This document shows, one piece after another, positions 18,478-28,633 of a stretch of 64,000 nucleotides of DNA. The translations under genes and the position numbers were made by a program. The notes below the pieces were generated by a model. It was not told the origin of the DNA. It saw only the letters and a program-made list of their open reading frames with translations, and searched no databases. The first letter of the stretch is position 1. The number at the start of each line of letters is the position of its first letter. Location of the stretch: assembly GCA_003021705.1 (NCBI GenBank), contig PXRJ01000001.1:62001-126000 (forward strand). The letters run 5' to 3'. The stretch is from Halobacteriales archaeon QS_3_64_16 (lineage in GTDB: Archaea; Halobacteriota; Halobacteria; Halobacteriales; Halococcaceae).

Positions 18478-18672
18478 CGGCGGCTCACCGGTAAGAAGCG
18501 AGTCGCGTGTAGGCAACTGTCCGCACCGCTCACGACGCAGCTCCCCGTGACCGAAGCCGACTGATTGGTTCTCGCCATACCACCCTGTTTCGACTCGGTT
18601 CGTAAAACTGTAGAGGTCGATTCGATGTGTTTTCGCCTGGTCGCCGAAGGGAAAGAGAACGAAAGTCGCCGA

Positions 18673-19137
18673 TCAGAAGATCGATTTGTCGGTCTCTTTG
18701 GCGGTGAGGAACTCAAGCAGCACTGGCATCGTCTCGTCGGTCGCCTCGGGGTCAGTGAGCTGTTCACAGGACTTGCTGACCGGCTGGTAGTTGAGAAAGG
18801 AGTTGGATTTCGGGTCGACGTCGGTCTTCAGCCGGTCGTACCCCGCGGGAATCGCGACGAGCGGGGCCGATTCCTCATATGCTTGTGCGACACCGCCGAG
18901 CGAGTTCTCCGTGCCGGGGCCGTGCTGACAGGCGAATGCGGCGATCTCATCGCCGGAGGTAACCCGACCGATGCCATTGGCCATATGCAGGGCGGTGCGC
19001 TCCTGGCGAGTGATGATCGTGCGAACCCCCACGTCTTCGGCCGCGCCGATATCGAACAGCGGGTTGCTCGGGAACCCGAACAAATACTCTACCCCTTCCG
19101 CGTCCAGAACTTCAGCCATCGCTTCGGTAACGTTCAT
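18673..19137 (-). pseudogene. Thiamine-diphosphate-dependent enzyme with a large internal deletion
   Basis: The 154-residue frame begins as the N-terminal pyrimidine-binding domain of an acetolactate synthase/glyoxylate carboligase-like enzyme (MNVTEAMAEVLDAEGVEYLF, with the conserved Glu in TRQERTALHMANGIGRV, then CQHGPGTENSLGGVAQAYEE). After DPEATDET it jumps to MPVLLEFLTAKETDKSIF, which looks like the extreme C-terminus of the same kind of protein. About 380-400 residues, including the ThDP pyrophosphate-binding domain, are missing, and the frame is kept across the join. The product cannot bind ThDP normally. Confidence 0.75.
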
Positions 19138-19287
19138 GCTAATACACTGTCTTCGGGTTGACAATTACCTGCTCTCGATGGACGATATTAAATCTATCTC
19201 GTAGCTACACATTCTACGAACGGCTCGTCGTCGAAATATTCCGACAGAGCCGAACTATCCGCCATTGTCCCGGCGAACGATACCGCG

Positions 19288-20225
<938 letters not shown>

Positions 20226-20259
20226 TAATGTAACCGTTCCTCGTCGCCGTGGTCGAGGG

Positions 20260-21318
20260 TTACAGCCTGTCCGCGAGGTCGGCGATCACGTCTTCGGTTC
20301 CGGCTTCGCCGCCGAGATCGGGCGTCTTCGGCGCGTCGTTGTCAGCCAGTTGCGCTTCGATGGCGTCCCGTAGGTCCGCCCCAGCGTTGTCCTCCCCGAG
20401 GTGATCGAACAGCAACGCGCCCGTCAGGACCGAGGCGAGCGGGTTGGCGACGCCCTCGCCGACGATATCCATCGCGCTGCCGTGTACCGGTTCGAACATC
20501 GAGGGGTACTCACCCTCCGGATTGATGTTCCCCGAGGGCGCGAGACCCAGACTTCCCGTGACGATCGCGGCGATGTCGGTGGTAATGTCCCCGAAGAGGT
20601 TCGACGCGACGATCACGTCGAACTCCTCGGGGCGGCGGATGAGGTCCATCGAGGCGCGATCGACGAGCAGACGTTCGACCGCGACCTCGGGGAACTCCTC
20701 GCTCACCTCGTCGACGATATCGTCCCAGAACACCATCGAGTGAGCCTGGGCGTTGGACTTCGTTACCGAGGTCAGATGCCCCTCGCGTTCCGCGGCGGCC
20801 TCGAACGCCCGACGGACGATGCGTTCGGTCCCCCGGCGAGTGAACAGGGCCGATTGGACGGCGACCTCGTGGGCGAAGCCGCCGTGTTCGCGCCCGCCGA
20901 CATCGGCGTACTCGCCCTCGGTGTTCTCGCGGTAGACGACGAAGTCGATGTCGCCGCCCCCGTAGCCTCGAAGGGGGCTCTCGATCCCCTCGAAGAGGGT
21001 GTTGGGCCGCTTGCAGACGTATTGGTCGAAGTTCTTCCTGATCGGTAATAGTAGCCCGTTGAGCGTGACGTGATCGGGGACCTCGGGGTGGCCGACCGCA
21101 CCGAGGAAGATCGTATCGGCCGCTTCGAGGCGATCGAGTGCCTCGGCGGGCATCATCGCGTCCGTCTCGAGATAGCGTTCGGTGCCCCAGTCGTAGACCG
21201 TTCGTTCCAGCGCGAAGCCGTGCCGTTCGGCGACGAGATCGAGCACCTCGAGGGCGGCCTCGGTGACTTCGGGACCGATGCCGTCGCCGGGAATCACAGC
21301 CAGATCGCACGTATCCAT
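20260..21318 (-). CDS. Isocitrate/isopropylmalate dehydrogenase family; tartrate/D-malate dehydrogenase type
   Basis: The 352-residue beta-decarboxylating dehydrogenase has IPGDGIGPEVTEAALEVLD, LGAVGHPEVPDHVTLNGLLL, FDQYVCKRPNTLF, FVVYRENTEGEYADVGGR, VTKSNAQAHSMVFWDD, ASNLFGDITTDIAAIVTGS and EPVHGSAMDIVGEGVANPL. The VGHPxVPDHVTLxGLLLPIR region is that of tartrate dehydrogenase/D-malate dehydrogenase rather than LeuB or Icd. It should oxidise and decarboxylate tartrate or D-malate with NAD. It converges on the hydroxyacid dehydrogenase pseudogene. No lesion is seen. Substrate assignment is by similarity of this region only. Confidence 0.85.
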   Translation of the reverse strand: MDTCDLAVIPGDGIGPEVTEAALEVLDLVAERHGFALERTVYDWGTERYLETDAMMPAEALDRLEAADTIFLGAVGHPEVPDHVTLNGLLLPIRKNFDQYVCKRPNTLFEGIESPLRGYGGGDIDFVVYRENTEGEYADVGGREHGGFAHEVAVQSALFTRRGTERIVRRAFEAAAEREGHLTSVTKSNAQAHSMVFWDDIVDEVSEEFPEVAVERLLVDRASMDLIRRPEEFDVIVASNLFGDITTDIAAIVTGSLGLAPSGNINPEGEYPSMFEPVHGSAMDIVGEGVANPLASVLTGALLFDHLGEDNAGADLRDAIEAQLADNDAPKTPDLGGEAGTEDVIADLADRL

Positions 21319-21428
21319 AGCCCGTCTCCTCCGCTCGCCTGTAAATAACTGGCGGTGAACAAGTAACGAGAGTAATGGTAATGGGCCGGAAGTGTGTTAT
21401 CACCGGATCTTCTCGACGACCGGCTTCC

Positions 21429-22034
21429 TCACGACCGAGCGTCGCTATCACACTCACAGCCCCTCTCCTCCAGCAGGGTGTGCACGTCAGTGTGAGTGCC
21501 ACAGTCCTCACAGACCACCCGGACGTCGACGAGCACGCTTACGGTACCGAGCGTGATCGTCCCGGCGTCCCGCAGTGATCGCAGGCGCTTCTCGGCGACG
21601 GCGACGAGCCGACTGGTGAGACGCCGGATCGTACTCTCGGCTCGCTCGACACGATCGTGGGTCGCCGGTTCGGCGGGGCGCTCGACGCCGCGATCCTTGG
21701 TGAGATAGGTGTGGATGGCCTGATGGGAGACGAAATCGCCCCGGAGTGCCTCGGGGTCGATCCCGTCGCGCTCGAGAGAGCTCTCGGCCTGAGTCCGCAC
21801 GCCGGTGCTCACGTCCTCGGCGGTGAGCAGGCGATAGGTGTTCGCGACCTCTCCGTCCAGGCTACTCGTCCCAGCCGCGGCCATCGCGGCCCGAAGGAGT
21901 TCCCGATTGAACTGATCGGCCAGTTCGCGCAGACTGTGGCGCTCCTCGTTCTTGCCCGTCCAGGAGTCGATCAGCCGCCCGTCCATGTCTGAGAGGTCGT
22001 ACTCCTCGATGAGTCGACCGACTTTGCTGTTCAT
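21429..22034 (-). CDS. rdfA: RdfA family protein (rod-determining factor-like)
   Basis: The 201-residue protein matches my memory of the haloarchaeal RdfA family: GRLIEEYDLSDMDGRLIDSW, SLRELADQFNRELLRAAM, LDGEVANTYRLLTAEDVSTG, VSHQAIHTYLTKDRGVE and a C-terminal zinc-like VCEDCGTHTDVH with a second Cys pair (CEC). A family member in Haloferax is needed for rod shape, and the family is often encoded near SMC-like genes. Here the SMC-related gene is about 9 kb away on the same strand. I infer a role in cell-shape control. Whether this copy has that role is unproven, since haloarchaea can have several paralogues. Confidence 0.75.
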   Translation of the reverse strand: MNSKVGRLIEEYDLSDMDGRLIDSWTGKNEERHSLRELADQFNRELLRAAMAAAGTSSLDGEVANTYRLLTAEDVSTGVRTQAESSLERDGIDPEALRGDFVSHQAIHTYLTKDRGVERPAEPATHDRVERAESTIRRLTSRLVAVAEKRLRSLRDAGTITLGTVSVLVDVRVVCEDCGTHTDVHTLLEERGCECDSDARS

Positions 22035-23077
22035 CTTTTCTTAGCTTACGTATGCCGATCGTCCTGATATACCACTCGATCGGGGGTGCAGTACCGAAGC
22101 ACGAGTCTTTGTCGGTCGGAAACCGAACGAGTACGAATCACTAGCCGATTAGCCAGGACCGATACCATACGTGGAGTGTTATTTATGTCAGTGGAGTAGT
22201 CGATGATCCACGATTCGATCGAGTTGTTCTTCGGGGCATGCCAAGATTCTCAATTAAACTCTATAGTAATATATCTGATTATTCGTATGTAACTCGAGGT
22301 CGGAACCGAGGTCCCTGAACCTGATCTCTCGTTAGAGGCTCGGAGACGACTTTTCTTACAGATATCGTCTTTGATGGGAACTCAAGTATTGCAACGACGA
22401 TAACAGCATAGCAAAGCGACTGGGTAGTCTTTTATGCGGTGTAATCAAGACTACTCAGCAGATTTTCGTCGATGTATGCTATCGGCACCCTGATAGCCCC
22501 GATAATGCCGTTAATCCCATCAGAAAGATCATATCGACCGTACGAACGTGATCGCTGGAAGAGAACGGCCCGCGACCCGGAAGACGAACAAGCGAAACGA
22601 ACGAGGGCACTCGCCGTCAACGCGGTAGCACGAATTCGCCGATAGAACGATATTATTTCATATACGAACCAAAATATACTAGATTGTTTACTATTTGGAC
22701 GGGTGTCTCCGGAACAGTGTGAGCACGAACCTCAAGGTCGGAGGGTAGGCCCAGAGAGACGGCCGAAGTTCATGGAATTTGATATTTCGCACCGAAGATT
22801 CCGGGATCGGCGTGTTCGGAACTTACCGTAGCGTTTCTCAAGCGACGAAGACCGATCCTGTCGTATTATATGGAGTAACTACGGTTCCCGAGGACATCTA
22901 CGGTGGTTAGCGACGGTGAATTCCCCGACTCCGCCTGTCCGCAGTTGATGCCGTTCGGTTCTCGAACTGAGGGCGTAGCGCACGAGCGGATTGGGGTCCC
23001 ACCGCCGCGAGCTCCTGCTCATGGCGACGTGTTCTCCCGGCAGTGTACTTTTATACTACTGTGTGCATGTGACTACC
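22035..23077. other. 1-kb AT-rich intergenic region
   Basis: This is the longest gene-poor stretch. It is far richer in A+T than its surroundings (patches near 22250-22290 and 22650-22700). No origin-like repeat series or Cdc6 gene was seen. A tiny basic frame (46 residues, 22505-22645, MPLIPSERSYRPYERDRWKR and on) is present but resembles nothing I know, and its basic composition argues against a haloarchaeal protein. The region may hold upstream regulatory DNA for nhaC and rdfA, or foreign DNA. Confidence 0.5.
23050..23057 (+). promoter_or_regulatory. TATA element of the NhaC-family gene
   Basis: TTTATACT lies 21-28 nt before the chosen ATG at 23078, suggesting a leaderless transcript and supporting that start over the in-frame upstream codon. 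Confidence 0.55.
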
Positions 23078-24682
23078 ATGCCTTCGGATTTCGGAGCACT
23101 GTCGCTGGTACCACCGCTATTGGCCATCGCGCTGGCTATCGTCACGCGTCGAGCGATGCTGTCGCTATTTCTCGGCATCTGGGTCGGCGGGATCGTCTTC
23201 ACCGGTAGCGTCGGCGTTGCTCGGATGTTCGAGTGGATCGTCTCCTCGATCGGCGAGAGCACGTTCAATGCCAAGATCCTCGTCTTCACCTTGCTTCTGG
23301 GGGCGGGTATCGCGCTCATCTGGCGGTTGGGCGGGGCGCTCGCGATCGCGCGCTTCGCCACCCGGCGGGTCGACTCCCATCGCCGGATCGGGGTCACGAC
23401 GTGGCTGCTCGGGCTGCTCTGGAACTTCGACGATTACGCGAACAACGCGATCGTCGGTAGCTCGACCAAGGACATCGCCGACGAGATGCGCATGTCCCGC
23501 GAAAAACTGGCCTACATCCTCGATTCGACCGCCGCGCCCGTCGCGACGATCGGGATCTCCAGTTGGGTCGCCTTCGAGATCGGCCTCATCGCCAACCAGT
23601 ACCAGGAACTGGGCATCGCCGAACAGACCCCCTCAGCGGCCGCGACCTTCGTACAAAGCATCCCTTTCAATATGTACTCGCTGCTTGCGATCGCGATGGT
23701 CGGGATCATCGTTCTCAGCCAGCGGGACTTCGGCGAGATGTTAGACGCTGAGAACCGCGCCCAGCGCACCGGAAAGGTCGTCCGCGATGGTGCACAGCCC
23801 CTGCAGAGTATCAAGCAGGACCTCGGCGAGCCGAAGACCGACGAAGCACCGCTACGGACCTTCCTGCTCCCAGTGCTCGCACTCGTCGCGGTCGTCGTCG
23901 GCGGAGCGGCGGCGATGGGGTACGCGCCCGGCCGAACCCCAGTCGAGATGATCAACAACACCAATATCGCGACCGCGCTCGTCTGGGGATCGTTCACTAT
24001 GGTCGCGACGGCGATCGTACTGGGGCTACTGGAAGGGATCATGAGCCTTGAGGAGGCGATGGACACCGTCATCGACGGGTTCGGAACCATGCTCACCGCC
24101 GTCAGTATCCTCGTCCTGGCGTGGTCGCTCGGCTCGGTCGCGACGGCACTCGGTACTGGGGCCTACGTGACGAACTTCGCGACGGGTATCGTCTCGCCCG
24201 CATTGCTTCCAGTCGTGATCTTCTTTACCTCGGGGTTCATCGCCTTCGCGATCGGCACCTCCTGGGGCACGATGTCGATCATGACGCCGATCGTGATCCC
24301 GCTGGCCTGGAATATCGGGGGTAGTTCGCCCCAACTCGTCGCGGTCGCCGTCGGAGCGATGTTCAGCGGGGCGATCTTCGGTGACAATTGCTCGCCGATC
24401 TCCGACACGACCGTTCTCGCCTCGACGTTCGCGGGCTCGGATCACATCGATCACGTCCGCACCCAAATATACTACGCCGTCACCGTTTTGCTGGCGACGG
24501 GCGTCATGTATCTGCTCTACGGTCTCACCGGCCTCAGTCCACTGCTATTGCTTCCGGCCGGCGTTCTCGTACTGGCCGGCCTGGTGTATACCTTCTCGGA
24601 GTGGGACGCGAGACGGAAGGACCTCCTCGCGAAGCCCGCGACCGGCGTGCGGTCGGGCCCGGAACCGACCAGCGACGACTGA
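23078..24682 (+). CDS. nhaC: NhaC family Na+/H+ antiporter
   Basis: The 534-residue membrane protein has about 11-12 hydrophobic segments and NhaC-family blocks: LLWNFDDYANNAIVGSSTKD, DSTAAPVATIGISSWVAFE, FAIGTSWGTMSIMTPIVIP and GAIFGDNCSPISDTTVLAST. These proteins exchange cytoplasmic Na+ for H+ or, in some subgroups, move organic acids with cations. A soluble loop at about residues 215-270 (ENRAQRTGKVVRDGAQPLQS) divides the two halves. The C-terminus is a short polar tail. It converges on the formamidase gene. Family is clear; the transported organic partner, if any, is not. Confidence 0.9.
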   Translation: MPSDFGALSLVPPLLAIALAIVTRRAMLSLFLGIWVGGIVFTGSVGVARMFEWIVSSIGESTFNAKILVFTLLLGAGIALIWRLGGALAIARFATRRVDSHRRIGVTTWLLGLLWNFDDYANNAIVGSSTKDIADEMRMSREKLAYILDSTAAPVATIGISSWVAFEIGLIANQYQELGIAEQTPSAAATFVQSIPFNMYSLLAIAMVGIIVLSQRDFGEMLDAENRAQRTGKVVRDGAQPLQSIKQDLGEPKTDEAPLRTFLLPVLALVAVVVGGAAAMGYAPGRTPVEMINNTNIATALVWGSFTMVATAIVLGLLEGIMSLEEAMDTVIDGFGTMLTAVSILVLAWSLGSVATALGTGAYVTNFATGIVSPALLPVVIFFTSGFIAFAIGTSWGTMSIMTPIVIPLAWNIGGSSPQLVAVAVGAMFSGAIFGDNCSPISDTTVLASTFAGSDHIDHVRTQIYYAVTVLLATGVMYLLYGLTGLSPLLLLPAGVLVLAGLVYTFSEWDARRKDLLAKPATGVRSGPEPTSDD

Positions 24683-24764
24683 ACGAGCCTCGATTTTGAT
24701 CTCCGATTCGCAGTTCTCGTCTCTCGATTTTCGGCCTTCGGTTTTGACCGCCGGTGACGCGGCG

Positions 24765-26036
24765 TTAGCCGAGCGGATCGTCGGTGACGAGGAGGTCGCC
24801 GCGATCGCTGCTCTCGTCGAGATTCCCGGGCGAGATATCGAACTCGAAGATGCCCTTCGGCAGGGCGAGCGTCGAACAGGCGTTCGGGACGTCGACGACG
24901 CCGCTCTGTCGGCCCTCGATCGGCGCGGTCCCCAGGATGTGCAGGGCCTGCTGGCCGGTGTAGCCGAACTTTTTCAGGTACTCGATCGCTTGCAGCGACG
25001 CTCGGCGGTAGGCGACGTGGGAATCGATGTAGTGCTGTTCGCCCTCCTCGGTCACCGAATAGCCACAGAAGGTAACGAAGTTCTCGAAGGTCGGCCCCCG
25101 GTTGCCCGGCTCGAAGATCGGGTGATCGACGCCATGTTTCTCCATCCCGTCTTTGACCAGGTCGAATTCGAGGTCGATGTAGGCGGCCATCTCGATCGCG
25201 CCACAGAAGGTGATCTCGCCGTCGCCCTGTGAAGCGTGGAAATCCCCGACACCGAACTTCGCACCGTCGACGTACACTGGGAAATAGACCGTCGACCCGA
25301 TCGAGAGGTCCTTGATGTCGTGGTTGCCGCCGTGTTCGCGCGGCGGGACGGTTCGAGCCGCCTCCTCGGCGGCCGCTTCGGCGTCTTCCGGGTCCATCTC
25401 GCCCATGAGTGCGCCCTCGGTCGTCGGGGGGTTCGCGACTGGCGGGTTCGACTCTCCGGTGGGATGGTTGTGGATCGACTCGGGATCTTCTTCGTGTTTG
25501 TCGATCAACTCCTGTTCGCGTTCGTTCCACTCCTCTAGGAGTTCCTGGCTCGGCGCACAGCCAGCGAGCCCGGGATGAATTTTTCCCTGATAGCGAACAT
25601 CCGGGACGTGTCGCGAGGAGACGGTATACCCATCCAGATCCCAGATCGACTTCGCGGCGTTCGGAAAGTGATCGGTCAGAAAGCCCCCGCCGTTCTGCTG
25701 GGAGAAGGTCCCCGTGAACCCGAACTCCGAGCGGTCGTTGAGCGGCCCCATGTCGAGGAAGTCGACTTTGAGTAGGTCGCCGGGTTCGGCACCCTCGACG
25801 CGGACCGGTCCAGCTAAGTAGTGGACCTGGGTGAGATCGACATCCCGAACCTCGTTGGCGTTATCGTTGTCCCCGATCTGGCCGCCGGTCCAATCGAGTG
25901 CTTCGAGGCGCATCGGTTCGCCGGTATCGGCTTCGACGACCGCCGGGATGTCCGGATGCCAGCGATTGAAAGGGTTCGGGCCGGGCTGTTCGTCGGGCGG
26001 GCTGTCGACGTCGACTTCGAACTGTACTTCAGGCAT
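24765..26036 (-). CDS. Formamidase/acetamidase family protein
   Basis: The 423-residue enzyme follows FmdA/AmdA: MPEVQFEVDVDSPPDEQPGP, NPFNRWHPDIPAVVEADTGE, PGDLLKVDFLDMGPL, GKIHPGLAGCAPSQELLEEW, GDFHASQGDGEITFCGAIEM and HVAYRRASLQAIEYLKKFGY. It should hydrolyse formamide or short amides to ammonia and the acid. The ATG chosen gives the family N-terminus; upstream in-frame ATGs give a basic extension without homology. The disrupted TetR-family gene lies divergently upstream and may once have regulated it. Confidence 0.9.
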   Translation of the reverse strand: MPEVQFEVDVDSPPDEQPGPNPFNRWHPDIPAVVEADTGEPMRLEALDWTGGQIGDNDNANEVRDVDLTQVHYLAGPVRVEGAEPGDLLKVDFLDMGPLNDRSEFGFTGTFSQQNGGGFLTDHFPNAAKSIWDLDGYTVSSRHVPDVRYQGKIHPGLAGCAPSQELLEEWNEREQELIDKHEEDPESIHNHPTGESNPPVANPPTTEGALMGEMDPEDAEAAAEEAARTVPPREHGGNHDIKDLSIGSTVYFPVYVDGAKFGVGDFHASQGDGEITFCGAIEMAAYIDLEFDLVKDGMEKHGVDHPIFEPGNRGPTFENFVTFCGYSVTEEGEQHYIDSHVAYRRASLQAIEYLKKFGYTGQQALHILGTAPIEGRQSGVVDVPNACSTLALPKGIFEFDISPGNLDESSDRGDLLVTDDPLG

Positions 26037-26238
26037 TGGTGTCACGAACCGGAACGGTCCGAAGGAGGCTACCGAGCGCTCCGTCTTAGTAGTTCGGAGG
26101 GGATCGACGCTTTCCGAGAGTTGGTGCCTTCCAGTGCTCGCTCGTCCTCGGCCCATTTTGCTCGAGCTAGGAACCGCCGATCGACGAAGATGCTGCGTGA
26201 CACTATACCGCACGACACAGCAATAGATCACACCACGC

Positions 26239-26873
26239 ATGAAAGGATTCAGCGACGAACGACGGGCACACATCGGGTAGGAACTGCTCGAGGAGAGCCG
26301 GGCGCTTCGCGCGCTACGGGCTCAGAAAGACGACGATGGCCGACCTCACGGGGCCGGTCGATATCGCGCCGAGCACCTTCTATCAGTTCTTCGATTCGAA
26401 AGAGGAGTTATACATCGAGATCCTCGAAGCGGAGAGCGAGCGGTTCTTCGAGCGCGCGCTCGGGCCCCTGGAGGAGCATAGCGATCCCGAGCGGGCGATC
26501 GAGGAGTACCTCGCTATCGTCTTCGAGGAGATGGAGACGAACCCGCTCGTCGAAGGGCTGCTCGCCGACGGGGAGCGGGAACGACTGCGCCGCGCGTACT
26601 CCGAGGAGAAACTGATCGAACAGCGCGACCGGGAGATCGGCCACCTGCTGTCCTACATCGAGGCCTGGCAGGAAAGCGGGCGATCCGAGACGGTGACCCG
26701 GAGGCTATCGCGCTCACGATCGACTCGGTGGCCATCTCGCGCTCCACTGGGAGGAGATCGGTAAAGACCTCTATCCCGCCGTCCGAGATACGATGATCGA
26801 GAGCGTCGCCGCCGGACTCACGACGGTCGATCGCGAGAAGTCGGACTCGAGAGAATCAGGAGCGAGGCGATGA
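26239..26873 (+). pseudogene. TetR family regulator, multiply disrupted
   Basis: From ATG 26239 the frame reads MKGFSDERRAHIG and meets TAG, where a TetR N-terminus would continue REELLEESR. A further shift near 26310 precedes the DNA-binding helix RKTTMADLTGPVDIAPSTFY, then QFFDSKEELYIEILEAESER. After SYIEAWQESG two more shifts (near 26685 and 26735) lead to DGDPEAIALTIDSVA and then LHWEEIGKDLYPAVRDTMIE, ending at TGA 26871-26873. At least one stop and three frameshifts are seen. The gene is clearly inactive. Confidence 0.85.
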
Positions 26874-27031
26874 CCTTTCTGAGTCAGTCGAATGGGAACG
26901 GGTGAATACTTTGCCGGAAACAGCCGTAGTCTGTCGATTCTACGATTCAGTCGGATGGTATCGGTCAATGGTCCGATCATATGTTTGCTCTATGACCGGA
27001 AGAAAACCGACAGAGGGAAGCAGGATTGGCA

Positions 27032-27116
27032 TGCGAGGGATGCGATTCGAACGCATGAACACCTACGTGAGCGGGTCTTAAGCCCGCCGCCTTTGACCTG
27101 GCTCGGCCACCCTCGC
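27032..27116 (-). tRNA. tRNA-Leu (anticodon TAA)
   Basis: The reverse strand folds as a class II tRNA: acceptor GCGAGGG/CCCTCGC, D arm GGCCGAGCCAGGTC, anticodon stem GCGGG with loop CTTAAGA and stem CCCGC, a long variable arm, and T arm GCGTTCGAATCGC. The anticodon TAA reads UUA leucine codons. There is no intron. The discriminator base is A, as expected for leucine. CCA is not encoded. Confidence 0.95.
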
Positions 27117-27199
27117 GCAAATAGGACTGTGACCCTGAGCGAAAAGTTCGTTTCGGTCGGCCGGTCTCCCTCGTCGTTCGTTGAGCCCGAACCGCTCGC

Positions 27200-27709
27200 T
27201 CAGTCCTCGATCGTAACCGATTCGAGCCGGACTTCCTCTTGGGGCTGGTCGTTGCTGTCGGTCTCGACCGCGCCGATTTCCTCCACGACGTCCATGCCAT
27301 CGGTCACTTCGCCGAAAACGGCGTGGCGGTCGTCGAGGTGGGGTTGGGCGTCGAGCGTGATGAAGAACTGCGAGCCATTCGTATCGGGCCCGCGATTGGC
27401 CATCGAGAGCGTACCCGGACTGTCGTGGCGCAGCTCCTCGTCGAACTCGTCCTCGAAGGTATAGCCCGGACCGCCCCGGCCGGTGCCCGTCGGGTCCCCG
27501 GTCTGGAGCATGAACTCGGCGATAACTCGGTGGAAGGGTACGTCGTCGTAGAGCGGCTCGGTCATCTCCTCGCCGGTCTCGGGGTGCTCCCAGGTCTGTT
27601 CGCCGGTCGCCAGCCCGACGAAATTCGAGACCGTCTCCGGAACGCGCTCCTCGTAGAGTTCGACCTCGATGTCGCCGTGGCTCGTGTGCAGCGTCGCCGC
27701 TTTGCTCAT
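27200..27709 (-). CDS. Peptidyl-prolyl cis-trans isomerase, cyclophilin type
   Basis: The 169-residue cyclophilin has the active-site blocks PFHRVIAEFMLQTGDPTGTG, FEDEFDEELRHDSPGTLSMA, NRGPDTNGSQFFITLD and HLDDRHAVFGEVTDGMDVV. It catalyses proline isomerisation during protein folding in the cytoplasm; there is no signal peptide. The start MSKAATLHTSHGDIEVEL fits the short prokaryotic form, with an insertion HPETGEEMTEP common in archaeal versions. It lies close to tRNA-Leu on the same strand. Confidence 0.95.
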   Translation of the reverse strand: MSKAATLHTSHGDIEVELYEERVPETVSNFVGLATGEQTWEHPETGEEMTEPLYDDVPFHRVIAEFMLQTGDPTGTGRGGPGYTFEDEFDEELRHDSPGTLSMANRGPDTNGSQFFITLDAQPHLDDRHAVFGEVTDGMDVVEEIGAVETDSNDQPQEEVRLESVTIED

Positions 27710-27820
27710 ACCCCCTACCCGCCCGGCGAACGGAAAACCCCACCGAAACCTCCGAATCCGGTCGCCACTCCTCGCCGCCGGTACCCCTCGATCGCCGCAT
27801 CGATCGAACCCCTCTACCCA

Positions 27821-28231
27821 TCAGCGCGGCTCGACGCCGAAGGGACTGGGCTGTGCGGTCCAGGGCCAACCGGGAAGTCGGGTCTGAAAGCCCGCCGCGA
27901 GCGCGGCGTCGAGATCGTCCGCACCCGCGGTGCCCTCGGTGTGAGTCGTGACGTCGGCGTAATGAAAGGTCGCCTCCCCCAGCAAGCGGAGGGGTTGGTC
28001 GCCCGCCAGACAGCCCGCGAGTTCCCGGCCCAGGAATTCGTCCACGACGAACCCCGGATAGTCGGCCGCGACATCGAGGTCGCGGAGCAACCGGGTGAGC
28101 GCGGCGACGTTCACCGCCAGATCGCCGTCGGCGAAAACGGCGTCAACCGCTGCCTCGTAGTCGGCGGTCTCGATCCCGATGGGCCGGCCGAGCCGCACCG
28201 GGCGGCCGGCGTAGTCCGGCGTGAGTTCCAT
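27821..28231 (-). CDS. Conserved haloarchaeal-type hypothetical protein
   Basis: The 136-residue acidic protein starts MELTPDYAGRPVRLGRPIGI and has no signal peptide, membrane segment or known motif. A central stretch AVNVAALTRLLRDLDVAADY followed by PGFVVDEFLGRELAGCLAGD is helical and well formed. Its composition and codon usage match its neighbours, so it is a genuine gene. It lies upstream of cyclophilin on the same strand with a 111-nt gap. I cannot assign a function. Confidence 0.7.
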   Translation of the reverse strand: MELTPDYAGRPVRLGRPIGIETADYEAAVDAVFADGDLAVNVAALTRLLRDLDVAADYPGFVVDEFLGRELAGCLAGDQPLRLLGEATFHYADVTTHTEGTAGADDLDAALAAGFQTRLPGWPWTAQPSPFGVEPR

Positions 28232-28633
28232 ACTCCTAGAATCACCTCCGGGAACTACAGGTTTGCGAAGGTTTTTATAATCCCTGGGGTTTACGTGGCC
28301 TCATGCGTGGGTTCTCCGGGTTCTCCGTGCGGTAGTCGGCGTTCCTGGATCGCGATTCGATATCGTAGCTCAGCGGCGAGACCTCCGCAGTAGACGCCTT
28401 ATGTCCCTCAGTTTCCGTTCCAATGGACGCGGCCGAACGCTTCCGCCGTGCCCGGTCACCGCTCGTGGCCGGATCGAACACCGCGTCGTCCCGGAAATCA
28501 TCGGCCGGCGGGGACTACGCTGCGAACCGAGGAGACGACCCAAGCGACTCGAACGGTCCGAACGACCCGAACGGTTCGGACGACCCGGAGCCCACCGACG
28601 ACAACGAACGATGGTTACCTACTCCTTCGAGCT
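28232..28633. other. 402-nt intergenic region upstream of fttA
   Basis: This region separates two divergent genes. The A+T-rich stretch TTTTTATAATCC around 28273-28284 could act as a TATA element in either direction. A short open frame from ATG 28423 overlaps the fttA start, but its only feature is an Asn/Asp/Pro-rich run (DSNGPNDPNGSDDPEPTDD); I doubt that it is translated. The DNA at 28545-28590 repeats GAACGG and GGACGACCC units. Confidence 0.45.

Noticed and set aside
22035-23077. AT-rich region as a replication origin
   Set aside because: No Cdc6/Orc1 gene and no series of origin-recognition repeats are present.
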